Positions 1-8,356 of a stretch of DNA of 64,000 bases are shown here, piece by piece. Position 1 is the stretch's first letter. Every line of letters begins with the position of its first letter. Both the position numbers and the translations under genes were made by a program. The stretch covers positions 2,516,033 to 2,580,032 of the forward strand of contig NZ_CAMPOV010000001.1 of the NCBI RefSeq assembly GCF_946892675.1, read 5' to 3'. A model generated the notes under the pieces. The model worked only from the letters and a program-made list of their open reading frames with translations. It did no database searches and was not told the origin of the DNA. The DNA is from Arthrobacter sp. Marseille-P9274 (lineage in GTDB: Bacteria > Actinomycetota > Actinomycetes > Actinomycetales > Micrococcaceae).

Positions 1-760
1 CCTTGGTCGAATCCCCCGGCATTTCGCGGCTGGCCTGTTCCGCCTGGCGCACTGCCAGGTTCATCGTCTCCCACATGCTGCGCACGAAGGCGTCGGACAC
101 GGTCTGGCCGTGCCCCGGCACCAGCACGTCGTACTCGTGGCGCAGGCTGGACACCCGCCGCAGGGTTTCCACCCAGTCGCGCGGGTAGGAATCCTCGAAG
201 GCGGGCGGCGCGCCCTGTTCCACCAGGTCGCCCGCGAACAGGGTGGACGGCGTGCCCACCAGCAGGTCGCCGTCGGTATGGCCGCGGCCCAGGTAGAACA
301 GCTTGACCGGCATGTCCCCCAAGTTGACCATCAGTTCCCGGTCGACCGGCTTGGTGGGGACCCTGATCCCGGTGTGCGGGCCGTTCTCGGCCGCCATCTC
401 GGGCTCTGTTTCCGCCACCAGCTCGCGCTGTAGCTTCGCCGTCTCGGCCATGTCGTGGGCGCAGTTGCGCTGCGCGTAGAACTCGTGGACTCCGTTGTCC
501 GCAAAGTAGGCATTGCCGAAAATGTGGTCGAAGTGCGAGTGCGTGTTGACCACGACCAGCGGCAGCTTGGTCAGCGAGCGGACGGTCCGGTAGATGAGGC
601 TGGCCTGGCGCGGACCGGCGCCGGTATCAATCACCATAGCCTTGGTCCGACCCACCACCAGGCCTGAGTTCAGCGAGTAGTTCCCGGTGCGGATGACATA
701 GTTCCCGGGTGCGACCTGGACGTACTCTGCCATGTCCTTGGTCTGCACGGTTTCGCTCAT
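1..760 (-). CDS. MBL-fold metallo-hydrolase (C-terminus off the left edge)
   Basis: A metallo-beta-lactamase fold hydrolase; 253 residues are visible and the C-terminus lies beyond the window. The metal-binding signature HSHFDH is at about residues 74-79, followed by GRGHTDGDL, FAGDL and the late PGHG motif, in the order expected for a glyoxalase II-like or beta-lactamase-like binuclear hydrolase. The substrate cannot be read from the sequence. There is no signal peptide, so it is probably cytoplasmic. The start at MSETVQ is the first ATG in frame after an intergenic region. Family assignment is firm, specific function is not. Confidence 0.85.
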   Translation of the reverse strand, partial: MSETVQTKDMAEYVQVAPGNYVIRTGNYSLNSGLVVGRTKAMVIDTGAGPRQASLIYRTVRSLTKLPLVVVNTHSHFDHIFGNAYFADNGVHEFYAQRNCAHDMAETAKLQRELVAETEPEMAAENGPHTGIRVPTKPVDRELMVNLGDMPVKLFYLGRGHTDGDLLVGTPSTLFAGDLVEQGAPPAFEDSYPRDWVETLRRVSSLRHEYDVLVPGHGQTVSDAFVRSMWETMNLAVRQAEQASREMPGDSTK

Positions 761-791
761 GCTTCGCGGTACCTCCGTTGGCGCCATTCCT

Positions 792-813
792 AAGGCCGCC
801 TCGGCGCGGCCTT
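792..813 (-). terminator. Short GC hairpin between small ORF and MBL gene
   Basis: AAGGCCGC and GCGGCCTT form an 8-bp stem around a 6-nt loop in the gap between the 68-residue ORF and the MBL gene. It could end transcription of the small upstream gene, but there is no convincing T-run on the minus strand. Confidence 0.3.
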
Positions 814-925
814 CCCCCTTTACCGTACCCCGGCCACGGCGGCAGCCACCGCTCCGCCCTGCGCTGCGGCTGGCAGCGTCACGGTCTCAGTCAGTCGTCA
901 TCCAGCCGCGCATTCGTCCCGCGCA

Positions 926-1132
926 TCAGTCCCAGATGTAGCCTTCGTGGATCTGCCCGAACGGTACGCGTTCGTCCACCACGGCCTGGACGTGCTGCGA
1001 TCCCGCTCCGCGGATCAGGACGCCGTGGTCGCCCTCGGCCGCGGACTCCATGAACACGGGACGCAGCGCCTCCGCTTCGGCCGGGCTCAAATTGGCCAGG
1101 TAGCTCTGGTAGGCCTCTGGAAGAGCTTTCAT
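926..1132 (-). CDS. Small hypothetical protein, 68 aa
   Basis: A 68-residue protein starting MKALPEAYQSYLANL and ending HEGYIWD. I do not recognise a named family. The composition is that of a small soluble alpha/beta protein, with no membrane segment or signal peptide. It lies 68 bp downstream of the dehydrogenase E2 gene on the same strand, but a strong hairpin lies between them, so it may have its own promoter. Codon use fits the neighbours, and the protein has a balanced composition unlike the Arg/Pro-rich antisense translations nearby, which supports a real gene. Confidence 0.6.
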   Translation of the reverse strand: MKALPEAYQSYLANLSPAEAEALRPVFMESAAEGDHGVLIRGAGSQHVQAVVDERVPFGQIHEGYIWD

Positions 1133-1144
1133 GGCACAAGGGTA

Positions 1145-1197
1145 GACCTGCGGCTGCGGGCGGTACAGGGCCGATGGGCCGCACGCAGCCGCAGGTC
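1145..1197 (-). terminator. 14-bp hairpin after the E2 gene
   Basis: GACCTGCGGCTGCG at 1145-1158 pairs perfectly with CGCAGCCGCAGGTC at 1184-1197 around a 25-nt loop that holds a smaller GGCC/GGCC pairing. It sits 4 bp beyond the E2 stop codon, the usual place for a terminator of the dehydrogenase operon. It lacks a long T-run. Confidence 0.6.
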
Positions 1198-1200
1198 CCC

Positions 1201-2712
1201 CTACAGCTCGGCGAGGATGCCCGCGGGGTTCTCGATCGCGTCCGCCACGAACCGCAGGAAGCCGCCGGCGGTGGCACCGTCGCAGACCCGGTGGTCGAAG
1301 GACAGCGTCAGCTCGGTGACGCTGCGGACGGCGAGGACGCCATCCACCACCCACGGCCGCTCGATGATCCGGCCCACGCCCAGGATGGCCACCTCCGGGT
1401 AGTTGATGATGGCGGCGCTGCCGTCCACCCCGAACACGCCGTAGTTGTTCAGCGTGAAGGTTCCGCGCGTCAACTCCTCCGGCGTCGCCTTTCCGGAACG
1501 TGCGACGGCGGTCAGCCGGCGGATCTCCGCGTCCAGTGAGCGGGCGCTGAGCTTTCCGGCGTCGCGGACGCTCGGCACCATCAGGCCGCGGTCGGTCTGG
1601 GCCGCGAAGCCGAGGTTGACGCCGTCGAACCGCACGATGTCCTCGCCCTCGACGCGTGAATTCAGCTCGGGGTACTTGCGCAGCCCGGCCGTGACGAAGC
1701 GGCCGATGAAGGCGAGCAGGCCCGGGGCGCCGTCCGGATCCTTCCGCTTCAGAGCCGCGCGCAGCTCGAGCAGCGCGGTGGCGTCCACGTCCACCCACAC
1801 GGTGGCCTCGGGAATCTCCCGCCGGCTGCGCGCCATGGCCGCCGCTACGGTCTTGCGCACGCCGCGCATCGGGGTGCGCTCGGCGATGGCCAGCCCGCTC
1901 CGGGGGTCCAGCTCCGGCGCTCCGGCGGCAGTCTCGGGGACCTGCGCGGCCGCAGGGAATTCCGGCGCTGCTCGGGCGCCGGGCCGCGAAAGTCCGCCGG
2001 CCAGCGCGGCCTCGACGTCCCTGCGCAGCACCAGCCCGCCCGCCCCGGAACCGTCGATGTCGGCCAGTCGGAGCCCCGCGTCCCGCGCCAGCTTGCGGAC
2101 CAGCGGCGAGATCACCAGCGGGGCCTGCCCCGGGGCCGCCGGCCGTTCCGCCAACCCTAACGGCGCCGGAACCTCGGCCCGCGCACCGGGATCGGGGGCA
2201 CCGGCGCCGGCGTTGGTTGCCCGGCCGTGCTCGGCGTCCGCCATGCCCGCAGCCTCCCGGCGGGCGGCGCCGGCCGCCCTCGCGCGCGGCCGCCGGGTCC
2301 GCTTCGCCGTGCCGTGCCCGCCGCGGGTCCCGTAGCCGATCAGCACGTTTCCGGAGCCGCTCTCGGCGGCCACCTCGGGGGCGGGCTCGGCTGCGGCCGC
2401 CGGCTCCGCTCCGGCGCGCTCTTCCTGCCGGTACGCCGCGGCCGCGGGGTGCTCACCGGCGGCGCTACGCTCGCCGGCCTCGACGGAGATCAGCGGCTTG
2501 CCGACGTCGATAGTGTCCCCGGCCTTCCCGTGCAGTTCGGCGACGGTCCCGGCGAACGGGCTCGGCACCTCCACCATGGACTTGGCGGTTTCCACCTCCG
2601 CGATCGGCTGGTCCACCCTGATCTCGTCGCCGACGCCGACCAGCCAGTTAACCAGTTCGGCCTCGGTCAGGCCCTCGCCGAGATCCGGCAGCATGAATGT
2701 CTGTCGGGCCAT
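1201..2712 (-). CDS. bkdC: 2-oxoacid dehydrogenase E2 (dihydrolipoamide acyltransferase)
   Basis: The core acyltransferase of a branched-chain alpha-keto acid (or related) dehydrogenase complex, 503 residues. The N-terminal lipoyl domain carries the lipoylated lysine in ETAKSMVEV (Lys44). A long Ala/Pro/Glu-rich linker follows, then a peripheral subunit-binding domain at about 199-236 (SPLVRKLARDAG). The C-terminal catalytic domain ends with the HxxxDG signature in FDHRVCDG. The start MARQTF is chosen because it lies 2 bp after the E1 beta stop and is preceded by GGGAGG; an upstream ATG six codons earlier is less likely. E3 is not in the window. Pyruvate specificity cannot be excluded, but the three-gene layout beside an Lrp regulator favours branched-chain substrates. 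Confidence 0.9.
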   Translation of the reverse strand: MARQTFMLPDLGEGLTEAELVNWLVGVGDEIRVDQPIAEVETAKSMVEVPSPFAGTVAELHGKAGDTIDVGKPLISVEAGERSAAGEHPAAAAYRQEERAGAEPAAAAEPAPEVAAESGSGNVLIGYGTRGGHGTAKRTRRPRARAAGAARREAAGMADAEHGRATNAGAGAPDPGARAEVPAPLGLAERPAAPGQAPLVISPLVRKLARDAGLRLADIDGSGAGGLVLRRDVEAALAGGLSRPGARAAPEFPAAAQVPETAAGAPELDPRSGLAIAERTPMRGVRKTVAAAMARSRREIPEATVWVDVDATALLELRAALKRKDPDGAPGLLAFIGRFVTAGLRKYPELNSRVEGEDIVRFDGVNLGFAAQTDRGLMVPSVRDAGKLSARSLDAEIRRLTAVARSGKATPEELTRGTFTLNNYGVFGVDGSAAIINYPEVAILGVGRIIERPWVVDGVLAVRSVTELTLSFDHRVCDGATAGGFLRFVADAIENPAGILAEL

Positions 2713-2714
2713 GG

Positions 2715-3707
2715 TCACGCGTCCTCCCACTGGAGCTCATCGACGGCGTCGAGAATGCGATCGACGCTGGGAAGGTAGAAATGCTCCAGCTTCGGCGCCG
2801 GGTACGGGATGTCGAAGCCGGTGACCCGCAGGACGGGCGCGGCGAGGGAGTGGAAGCAGCGTTCCTGCACGCGCGCGACGATTTCCGAGGCCACCGAGGC
2901 GAACCCGGGGGCTTCGGCGATCACGACGGCGCGGCCGGTCTTCCGCACGGAGGCGGATACCGTCTCGTCGTCGAACGGCACGATGGAGCGTATGTCGATC
3001 ACCTCGAGCGAGCGGCCCTCCTCGGCCGCGGCTGCCGCCGCGTTGAGCGCGGTGGAGACGGACGGCCCGTAGGTAATCAGCGTTGCGTCCGTCCCCTCGC
3101 GGGCCACCACGGCCCGCCCGAAGGAGCCGGCCGAGGCCCGCAGCGCCTCCAGCTCCAGGTCCTCCTTGGACCAGTACAGCTTCTTCGGCTCCAGGAACAC
3201 CACCGGGTCCGGATGGCGGATCGCCTCGCGCAGCATCGTGTAGGCGTCCGGCACCGTCGCCGGCGACACCACAGTCAGGCCCGGGGTGTGGGCGTAGTAG
3301 GACTCCGACGAGTCGCAGTGGTGCTCCACGCCGCCGATCCCGCCGGCATAGGGAATCCGGATGACGAGGGGCAGCTTGACCTTGCCGCGGGTCCGGTTGG
3401 GCATCTTGGCCACGTGCGAGACCACCTGCTCGAATGCCGGGTAGGCGAACGCGTCGAACTGCATCTCCACCACCGGCCGCAGTCCGTTCATCGCCATACC
3501 GACGGCCATTCCCATGATGCCGGATTCCGCCAGCGGGGTGTCGAAACAGCGTTCCTCGCCGAAGCGCGCCGTCAGGCCGTCGGTGATGCGGAAGACTCCG
3601 CCCAGCGCGCCCACGTCTTCGCCGAAGACGACGACGGTCGGGTCGGCTTCCATTTCGTCGGCCAGCGCGGTGTTCAGCGCCTTGGCAAACGTCAGTGTCG
3701 TGCCCAT
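2715..3707 (-). CDS. bkdB: 2-oxoacid dehydrogenase E1 beta subunit
   Basis: The beta subunit of the heterotetrameric thiamine-diphosphate E1, 330 residues, which is full length for the family. It has the transketolase pyrimidine-binding region near the N-terminus (TVVVFGEDVG) and the C-terminal transketolase domain (VVIAEAP, then the FDIPYPAPKLEHFYLP region). It pairs with E1 alpha to decarboxylate the keto acid and acylate the lipoyl group on E2. The gene lies 4 bp after E1 alpha and 2 bp before E2, so the three are very probably co-transcribed and translationally coupled. Confidence 0.92.
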   Translation of the reverse strand: MGTTLTFAKALNTALADEMEADPTVVVFGEDVGALGGVFRITDGLTARFGEERCFDTPLAESGIMGMAVGMAMNGLRPVVEMQFDAFAYPAFEQVVSHVAKMPNRTRGKVKLPLVIRIPYAGGIGGVEHHCDSSESYYAHTPGLTVVSPATVPDAYTMLREAIRHPDPVVFLEPKKLYWSKEDLELEALRASAGSFGRAVVAREGTDATLITYGPSVSTALNAAAAAAEEGRSLEVIDIRSIVPFDDETVSASVRKTGRAVVIAEAPGFASVASEIVARVQERCFHSLAAPVLRVTGFDIPYPAPKLEHFYLPSVDRILDAVDELQWEDA

Positions 3708-3711
3708 CCGG

Positions 3712-4893
3712 CTACGCCCCGCTTCCGGGCGCCGCGGGCTCGTCGCGGGAGAGCTCCTCGCGCAGCTTGGCCGCCTGCTCGCGCAGCTGGCTGGTCTGTT
3801 GGCTGAACACGTGGCGGAACAGGTCCTCGGGGTCCACCTGGGTTTCGGCGTTCAGTCCGTCGCGCAGCACAGCAGCCACGCGCTCGGCTTCGCCGGCGAT
3901 GTCCTCCTCGGCCGTTTCGTCCAGCAGGTTCAGCTCGGCGAGGTAGGTCCGCATGCGCGGGAGCGGGTCCTTGGGCACCCACTGCGCAACCTCGTCTTCG
4001 GTGCGGTAGCGCGTCGCATCGTCCGCGTTGGTGTGGGACTGCATCCGGTAGGTGTGGGCCTCCACCAGGACCGGGCCGCCGCCGTCGCGCGCCCGGTCCA
4101 CGGCCTTGCCGAGGACGGCCAGCAGGGCGGCGAGGTCGTTGCCGTCCACGCGCTCCCCCGGCATCCCGTAGCCGATCGCCTTGTGGGCCAGCGACGGCGC
4201 GACGCTCTGCCGGCTCAGCGGCACCGAGATGGCGTACTGGTTGTTCTGCACGAAGAACACCACGGGCAGGTGGAAGACGGCGGCGAAGTTCAGCGCCTCG
4301 TGGAAGTCACCCTCGCTGGTGGCCCCGTCGCCGCACATGGCCAGGACCACGGTGTTCTCGCCCTTGAGCTTGGCCGCGTGGGCGACCCCGACGGCGTGCA
4401 GCAGCTGGGTGGCCAGCGGAGTGGCCTGGATGGAAACGTTGTGCTCGTAGGGGTCGTAGCCGCTGTGCCAGTCGCCGCGCAGGAGGGTCAGGGCCTGGAT
4501 CGGATCCACGCCGCGGGCCAGCACGGCCACGGTGTCCCGGTAGGTCGGGAACAGCCAGTCGCCGGCCCCGAGGCATAGGGCGGCGGCGACCTGGCAGGCC
4601 TCCTGCCCGTGCGAGGACGGGTACACGGCCATGCGGCCCTGCCGGACCAGGGCGTTGGCCTGGTCGTTCACGCGCCGGCCGATCACCAGCTCGCGGTAGG
4701 CCGCCAGGAGGGCGCCGCCGTCGGGCAGCGGGTACGTGTCGTTATGGACGTGGCGGCCCTCCGGATCCACCAGCCGGACCGGCTCGGCCGAGGGCAGCAT
4801 GTAGGACTCCACGGCGTGCCGGGCATCGAGGTCCGTGCGGCCGGAGGGTTCCTGCATGGAGCCGTACCAGGGGCTTCCCGTTGAAATGGTCAT
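3712..4893 (-). CDS. bkdA: 2-oxoacid dehydrogenase E1 alpha subunit
   Basis: The alpha subunit of E1, 393 residues. The thiamine-diphosphate/Mg motif runs from GDGATSEGDF (about residue 188) to the paired asparagines in FVQNN (about 218). The phosphorylation-loop region YRMQSHTNADD is also present. It is the first gene of the operon, with a strong ribosome site GAGGAG upstream of the ATG. It is divergent from an Lrp/AsnC gene whose product is the obvious candidate regulator. Confidence 0.92.
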   Translation of the reverse strand: MTISTGSPWYGSMQEPSGRTDLDARHAVESYMLPSAEPVRLVDPEGRHVHNDTYPLPDGGALLAAYRELVIGRRVNDQANALVRQGRMAVYPSSHGQEACQVAAALCLGAGDWLFPTYRDTVAVLARGVDPIQALTLLRGDWHSGYDPYEHNVSIQATPLATQLLHAVGVAHAAKLKGENTVVLAMCGDGATSEGDFHEALNFAAVFHLPVVFFVQNNQYAISVPLSRQSVAPSLAHKAIGYGMPGERVDGNDLAALLAVLGKAVDRARDGGGPVLVEAHTYRMQSHTNADDATRYRTEDEVAQWVPKDPLPRMRTYLAELNLLDETAEEDIAGEAERVAAVLRDGLNAETQVDPEDLFRHVFSQQTSQLREQAAKLREELSRDEPAAPGSGA

Positions 4894-4918
4894 GGGCCTC
4901 TCCTCTGCGAGCTGTTCC

Positions 4919-4990
4919 GGAGTGGAAACTGTGTGGCTTCAGTATGCGATTCGGTGACTTTTCGTATCCACTTTGCCGGGAAACAGTGGA
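4919..4990. promoter_or_regulatory. Candidate Lrp-type operator region, bkd/lrp divergent gap
   Basis: The 172-bp gap between the divergent E1 alpha and Lrp genes holds three AGTGGA elements: AGTGGAAACT at 4921, an inverted copy TCCACT at 4967-4972, and AGTGGA at 4985-4990. The last two form a 6-bp inverted repeat with a 12-bp spacer. A CATACT hexamer at 4946-4941 on the minus strand could be the -10 of the dehydrogenase operon. Repeated, partly symmetric sites suit Lrp-family binding, but this is inference. Confidence 0.35.
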
Positions 4991-5065
4991 AGAAACTGAT
5001 CCAGCTACGTACTCTGGAAGACAGATTGCCATTGTGAACTGGATTACTTACCGAGGTGTAGACGA

Positions 5066-5521
5066 ATGCCCGAGCCCTCTCCCGGCGCCAAGCTGGATGA
5101 CATCGACCGCCGGATCCTGGCCGAACTGACCAGGGACGGCAGGCTCTCGGTCACGGCGGTCGCGGAGAACGTCCATATCTCGCGGGCGCACGCCTATTCG
5201 CGTATCGCGCGGCTGACCGAGGCGGGGGTGCTGACCAAGTTCACCGCACTGGTGGATCCGATCAAGGCCGGCCTGAAGGCGTCGGCCTACGTAACGCTGA
5301 AGCTGCGCCAGCACTCCTGGCGGGAGTTGAGGGAGGCACTGCGGGCCATCCCCGAGGTGCACCACATAGCCCTGGTGGGCGGCAACTTCGACGTCATCCT
5401 GCTGGTGCGCGCCGTGGACAACGTCGACCTTCGCCGTGTCATCTTCGACCAGATCCAGTCCATGCCCGGCATCCTGGACACCCAGACCTTCCTCGTGTTC
5501 GAGGACCTCGATACCAGGTGA
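5066..5521 (+). CDS. Lrp/AsnC family transcriptional regulator (BkdR-like)
   Basis: A 151-residue Lrp/AsnC regulator. The N-terminal winged-helix DNA-binding domain starts at LDDIDRRILAELTRDGR, with the recognition helix in VHISRAHAYSRI. The C-terminal RAM/ligand-binding domain follows (VGGNFDVILLVRAVDN). Length is typical. It is divergent from the branched-chain dehydrogenase operon, the arrangement seen for BkdR-type activators in other bacteria. The inferred job is control of that operon in response to a branched-chain amino acid or keto acid. Confidence 0.88.
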   Translation: MPEPSPGAKLDDIDRRILAELTRDGRLSVTAVAENVHISRAHAYSRIARLTEAGVLTKFTALVDPIKAGLKASAYVTLKLRQHSWRELREALRAIPEVHHIALVGGNFDVILLVRAVDNVDLRRVIFDQIQSMPGILDTQTFLVFEDLDTR

Positions 5522-5554
5522 GCGCAGGCTGACCGCAGCAGCCGACACCGGCGG

Positions 5555-5599
5555 GAAACTGAAACGCCGCCGGGCGTGGACCGGCGGCGTTTCAGTTTC
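5555..5599 (+). terminator. Perfect 19-bp hairpin after lrp
   Basis: GAAACTGAAACGCCGCCGG at 5555-5573 is the exact reverse complement of 5581-5599, with a 7-nt loop. It begins 33 bp after the Lrp stop codon and lies between two converging transcripts, so it probably ends both lrp and the paa operon. The next 200 bp (to 5797) show no gene. Confidence 0.75.
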
Positions 5600-5797
5600 G
5601 GCTCCTCCACGACAGCACTGACTGGAGGCGGAACGGCATGGCGCTTTCCGCCTTCCCCCATGAGGCCTCAGGTACTGCGTGCACTACCGATATTCAATTG
5701 GCGGGCCGGCCCGACCCGGAATGTCCACCGGATCGACAAATTTGTTGAATCGATTCTGCGCCGGACCCTGCGGGCTGTCAATAGCCGAGTGAACCGT

Positions 5798-6601
5798 TCA
5801 ATGCGAGGCGGCAGAATTCCCGCGGAAGACCGGCTTGCGCTTCTCCTGGAAGGCCTTGAACCCTTCGGAGTAGTCCTCGCTCTTGCAGAGCCGGCCCTGC
5901 GCGGCGTTCTCCTCTTCCACCGAAGCCCACAGCCCCAGGCGCTGGTCGCGGATCGCGGCGACGAGTTCCTTCGAGGCGGCGAACGCGCCGGTGGCGCCTT
6001 CGGCCACCTTCACCACGGTCGCCCTTGTGCGCTCGAGCAGCTCTCCGGCCGGGAGGGCCCGGCTAAACAGGCCCGAGGCCACCGCTTCCGAACCGCTCAT
6101 CAGCTCGGCCGTGTAGATCAGGTCGAGCGTGCGGTGCGCACCCAGCCGCTCAGTGAAGAGCCAGTGGCCGCCCGAGTCCAGGGTGGCGCCCAGGTTGGCG
6201 AACGGCGAGCCGATCTTGGCGTTGTCCGCCACGTAGACCACGTCCGTGGCAATCAGCAGGCCCAGTCCGACGCCGAGGCAGGCCCCCTGCGCGGCGGCGA
6301 AGGTCGGTGCCGGGAAGGCGGACATCTTCCTCAGCAGTGGCGTCACGAGGTCGCCGAGGTACCCGTAGGCGTCGTCCGTCTCAGGAACGACGGCGGAGAT
6401 GTCGCGTCCGGCGCAGAAGCCGCGGCCTTCGCCGCGCAGCAGGAGCGCCCTGACGCGGCCCTCCGCAGCGGCGGCAGCCGCCTCGTCGTACGCCTGCCCC
6501 AGCTCGGCCAGGGCGTCTTCGTTGAGCGCGTTCATCTTCTGCGGCGCGTTGAGCACCACCTCGGCTACGTTGTTCTCGATCGACAGCTCGATCATGCCCA
6601 T
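5798..6601 (-). CDS. paaG: Enoyl-CoA hydratase/isomerase, PaaG-like ring isomerase
   Basis: A crotonase-fold protein of 267 residues, last gene of the paaABCDE block. PaaG converts 1,2-epoxyphenylacetyl-CoA to oxepin-CoA and later shifts the double bond during beta-oxidation. The oxyanion-hole segments are GRGFCAGRD (about 57-65) and GACLGVGLG. It is separate from the second crotonase at 22678 (PaaF-like). The start could be MGMIEL or the second Met two codons on; the first is used. Assignment to PaaG rather than a generic isomerase rests on its position 25 bp after paaE. Confidence 0.78.
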   Translation of the reverse strand: MGMIELSIENNVAEVVLNAPQKMNALNEDALAELGQAYDEAAAAAAEGRVRALLLRGEGRGFCAGRDISAVVPETDDAYGYLGDLVTPLLRKMSAFPAPTFAAAQGACLGVGLGLLIATDVVYVADNAKIGSPFANLGATLDSGGHWLFTERLGAHRTLDLIYTAELMSGSEAVASGLFSRALPAGELLERTRATVVKVAEGATGAFAASKELVAAIRDQRLGLWASVEEENAAQGRLCKSEDYSEGFKAFQEKRKPVFRGNSAASH

Positions 6602-6626
6602 GCTGTTCTCCTTTGCAGGCGGCCGG

Positions 6627-7811
6627 TCAGGCGTCGTAGTCGACCGACAGCTCGTCGCTGGTGGGTCGGGTCTGGCAGGTCAGGACGTAGCCGCGCTCGA
6701 TCTCTTCCGGCTCCAGCGCGTAGTTCTCTTCCATTTCGAACGTTCCGGAAACCACCTTGGCCCGGCAGGTACCGCAGACGCCGCCGGCGCAGGCGAAGGG
6801 CACGTCGGGACGGACCCGGAGCGCCGCGTTCAGCACGGACTCGCGGGCGTGCTTGGGGCTGGCCACCTTGCCGGAGAGTCCGTCCAGGCGGAAGTTGATT
6901 TCGAAGTTGTCCGCGTTCGGATCCACCTCGACCGGGCGGCCGATGTTGCCCTGCGGCTTGGTCGGCTCGCCTGTGGTGAAGAGTTCGTAGCGGATCTTCT
7001 CGGCGGGAACGCCGCGGGCCGCGAGGGTGTCGCGGCAGAGCTGGACCAGTTCGAAGGGTCCGCAGAGGAACCATTCGTCCACATCGTCGGTGCGCAGCAC
7101 GTTGTCGAAGAGGCTGGTGAGCTTCTCGGCGTCGATGCGTCCGGACAGCAGCGGCGAGATGCGCTGCTCGCGGGAGAGGACGTGGTGCAGGGCGAAGCGG
7201 GACGGGTACTTGTCCTTCAGGTCCGCCAACTCCTCGACGAACATCACGTCCATGGCGGCCTTATTGGCGTAGACCAGGTCGAACCGGACCGAGGAATCGG
7301 CGGCCAGCACGGTCCGCGCGATGGAGATGACCGGGGTGATGCCCGACCCGGCCGCGAAGGCAACGAAGACATTCTCCGAGGCGGTATCGATGGCCTCCGG
7401 ATGGTTCATCTCCGTCATCTTGTGCTTGGAAATGAACGCGCCCGTGGGGCTCATGACGTCCAGGACGTCGCCGGCCTTCAGATGGTCGTTGGCCCAGTTG
7501 GAGAACAGGCCGCCGACGTCGCGCTTGATGGCCACGCGGATCTCGCCCGGCTGCGGCTCGGCGCAGATCGAGTAGCTGCGGCGGACCTCCTGGCCCTCCA
7601 TCTGCGTCCGCAGCGCCACGTACTGGCCCGGCACGTAGTCGTACTGGCCCTGCAGCTCGTCGGGAACGGCGAAGGTGACCTCGATGGCCTCGTCGGTGAG
7701 GTGGCGGACCTCGGCGACCGCCAGCGGGTGGAAGGTGCCGCGGCGCTTGCCGGTGTCGGCGCCGTCGGCCTGGTTCCGGGCCGCGTCGGCCTCGGGAATG
7801 GAAGTAGTCAT
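6627..7811 (-). CDS. paaE: Phenylacetyl-CoA epoxidase reductase subunit PaaE
   Basis: The NADPH-dependent reductase that feeds electrons to the PaaA diiron centre, 394 residues. An N-terminal ferredoxin-reductase FAD domain (RRSYSICAEP) and an NAD(P) domain (AAGSGITPVISI) are followed by a C-terminal plant-type 2Fe-2S ferredoxin domain with cysteines in ACAGGVCGTC (341, 346, 349) and LTCQT (379). The order and length match PaaE. The start codon directly abuts the paaD stop. Confidence 0.95.
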   Translation of the reverse strand: MTTSIPEADAARNQADGADTGKRRGTFHPLAVAEVRHLTDEAIEVTFAVPDELQGQYDYVPGQYVALRTQMEGQEVRRSYSICAEPQPGEIRVAIKRDVGGLFSNWANDHLKAGDVLDVMSPTGAFISKHKMTEMNHPEAIDTASENVFVAFAAGSGITPVISIARTVLAADSSVRFDLVYANKAAMDVMFVEELADLKDKYPSRFALHHVLSREQRISPLLSGRIDAEKLTSLFDNVLRTDDVDEWFLCGPFELVQLCRDTLAARGVPAEKIRYELFTTGEPTKPQGNIGRPVEVDPNADNFEINFRLDGLSGKVASPKHARESVLNAALRVRPDVPFACAGGVCGTCRAKVVSGTFEMEENYALEPEEIERGYVLTCQTRPTSDELSVDYDA

Positions 7812-8351
7812 CTAGAGCACCTTGAAGTAATCGAAAGGTTCCTTGCACTCATTGCATTGATAGAGCGCCTTGCAGGAGGTCGACCCGAAGCGGGTCAGTT
7901 CTCGGGTGTTCAGCGAATTGCAGAGCGGGCACTTCACGCTCAGGCCCAGGCTCACGGGTCCGCTCCGCACCCCGGCCAGGCCGGTGGGCGGCGCGATGCC
8001 GTACTCGTTGAGCTTGGCCTTGCCCTCGGGCGTCATCCAGTCCGTGGTCCAGGCCGGTGCCAGCACCAGCTTGACCCGAACATCGCCGTAGCCCTTCGCC
8101 TTGAGGGCCGCCACGACGTCGTCCCGAATGGCATCCATCGCGGGGCACCCTGAATAGGTGGGCGTGATGGTGACTTCGACCGCCGGATTACCGGCGCCGT
8201 CGTACTCCCCCGCGAGGGTGCGGACGCTGCGGAGGATACCGAGTTCCGCTATGTTGATGACCGGGATCTCCGGGTCGCACACGGTGGCGGCGATGTCCCA
8301 GGCCTTGGCCGCCTCGACGTCGGCCGGACGCACTGCAGTGTTCGTGGGCAT
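7812..8351 (-). CDS. paaD: Phenylacetate epoxidase accessory protein PaaD
   Basis: A 179-residue MIP18/DUF59-family protein, thought to help assemble or mature the epoxidase metal centre. The DUF59 core contains TYSGCPAMDAI. The C-terminal part has two cysteine pairs, CPLC and the CKALYQCNEC segment, forming a putative zinc or Fe-S site. It lies between paaC and paaE as in known paa operons. Confidence 0.93.
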   Translation of the reverse strand: MPTNTAVRPADVEAAKAWDIAATVCDPEIPVINIAELGILRSVRTLAGEYDGAGNPAVEVTITPTYSGCPAMDAIRDDVVAALKAKGYGDVRVKLVLAPAWTTDWMTPEGKAKLNEYGIAPPTGLAGVRSGPVSLGLSVKCPLCNSLNTRELTRFGSTSCKALYQCNECKEPFDYFKVL

Positions 8352-8356
8352 GGCGG

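Noticed and set aside
5045-5065. TTACCGAGGTGTAGACG before lrp as a fifth PaaR site
   Set aside because: Shares only the first seven bases with the consensus and lacks the right half.
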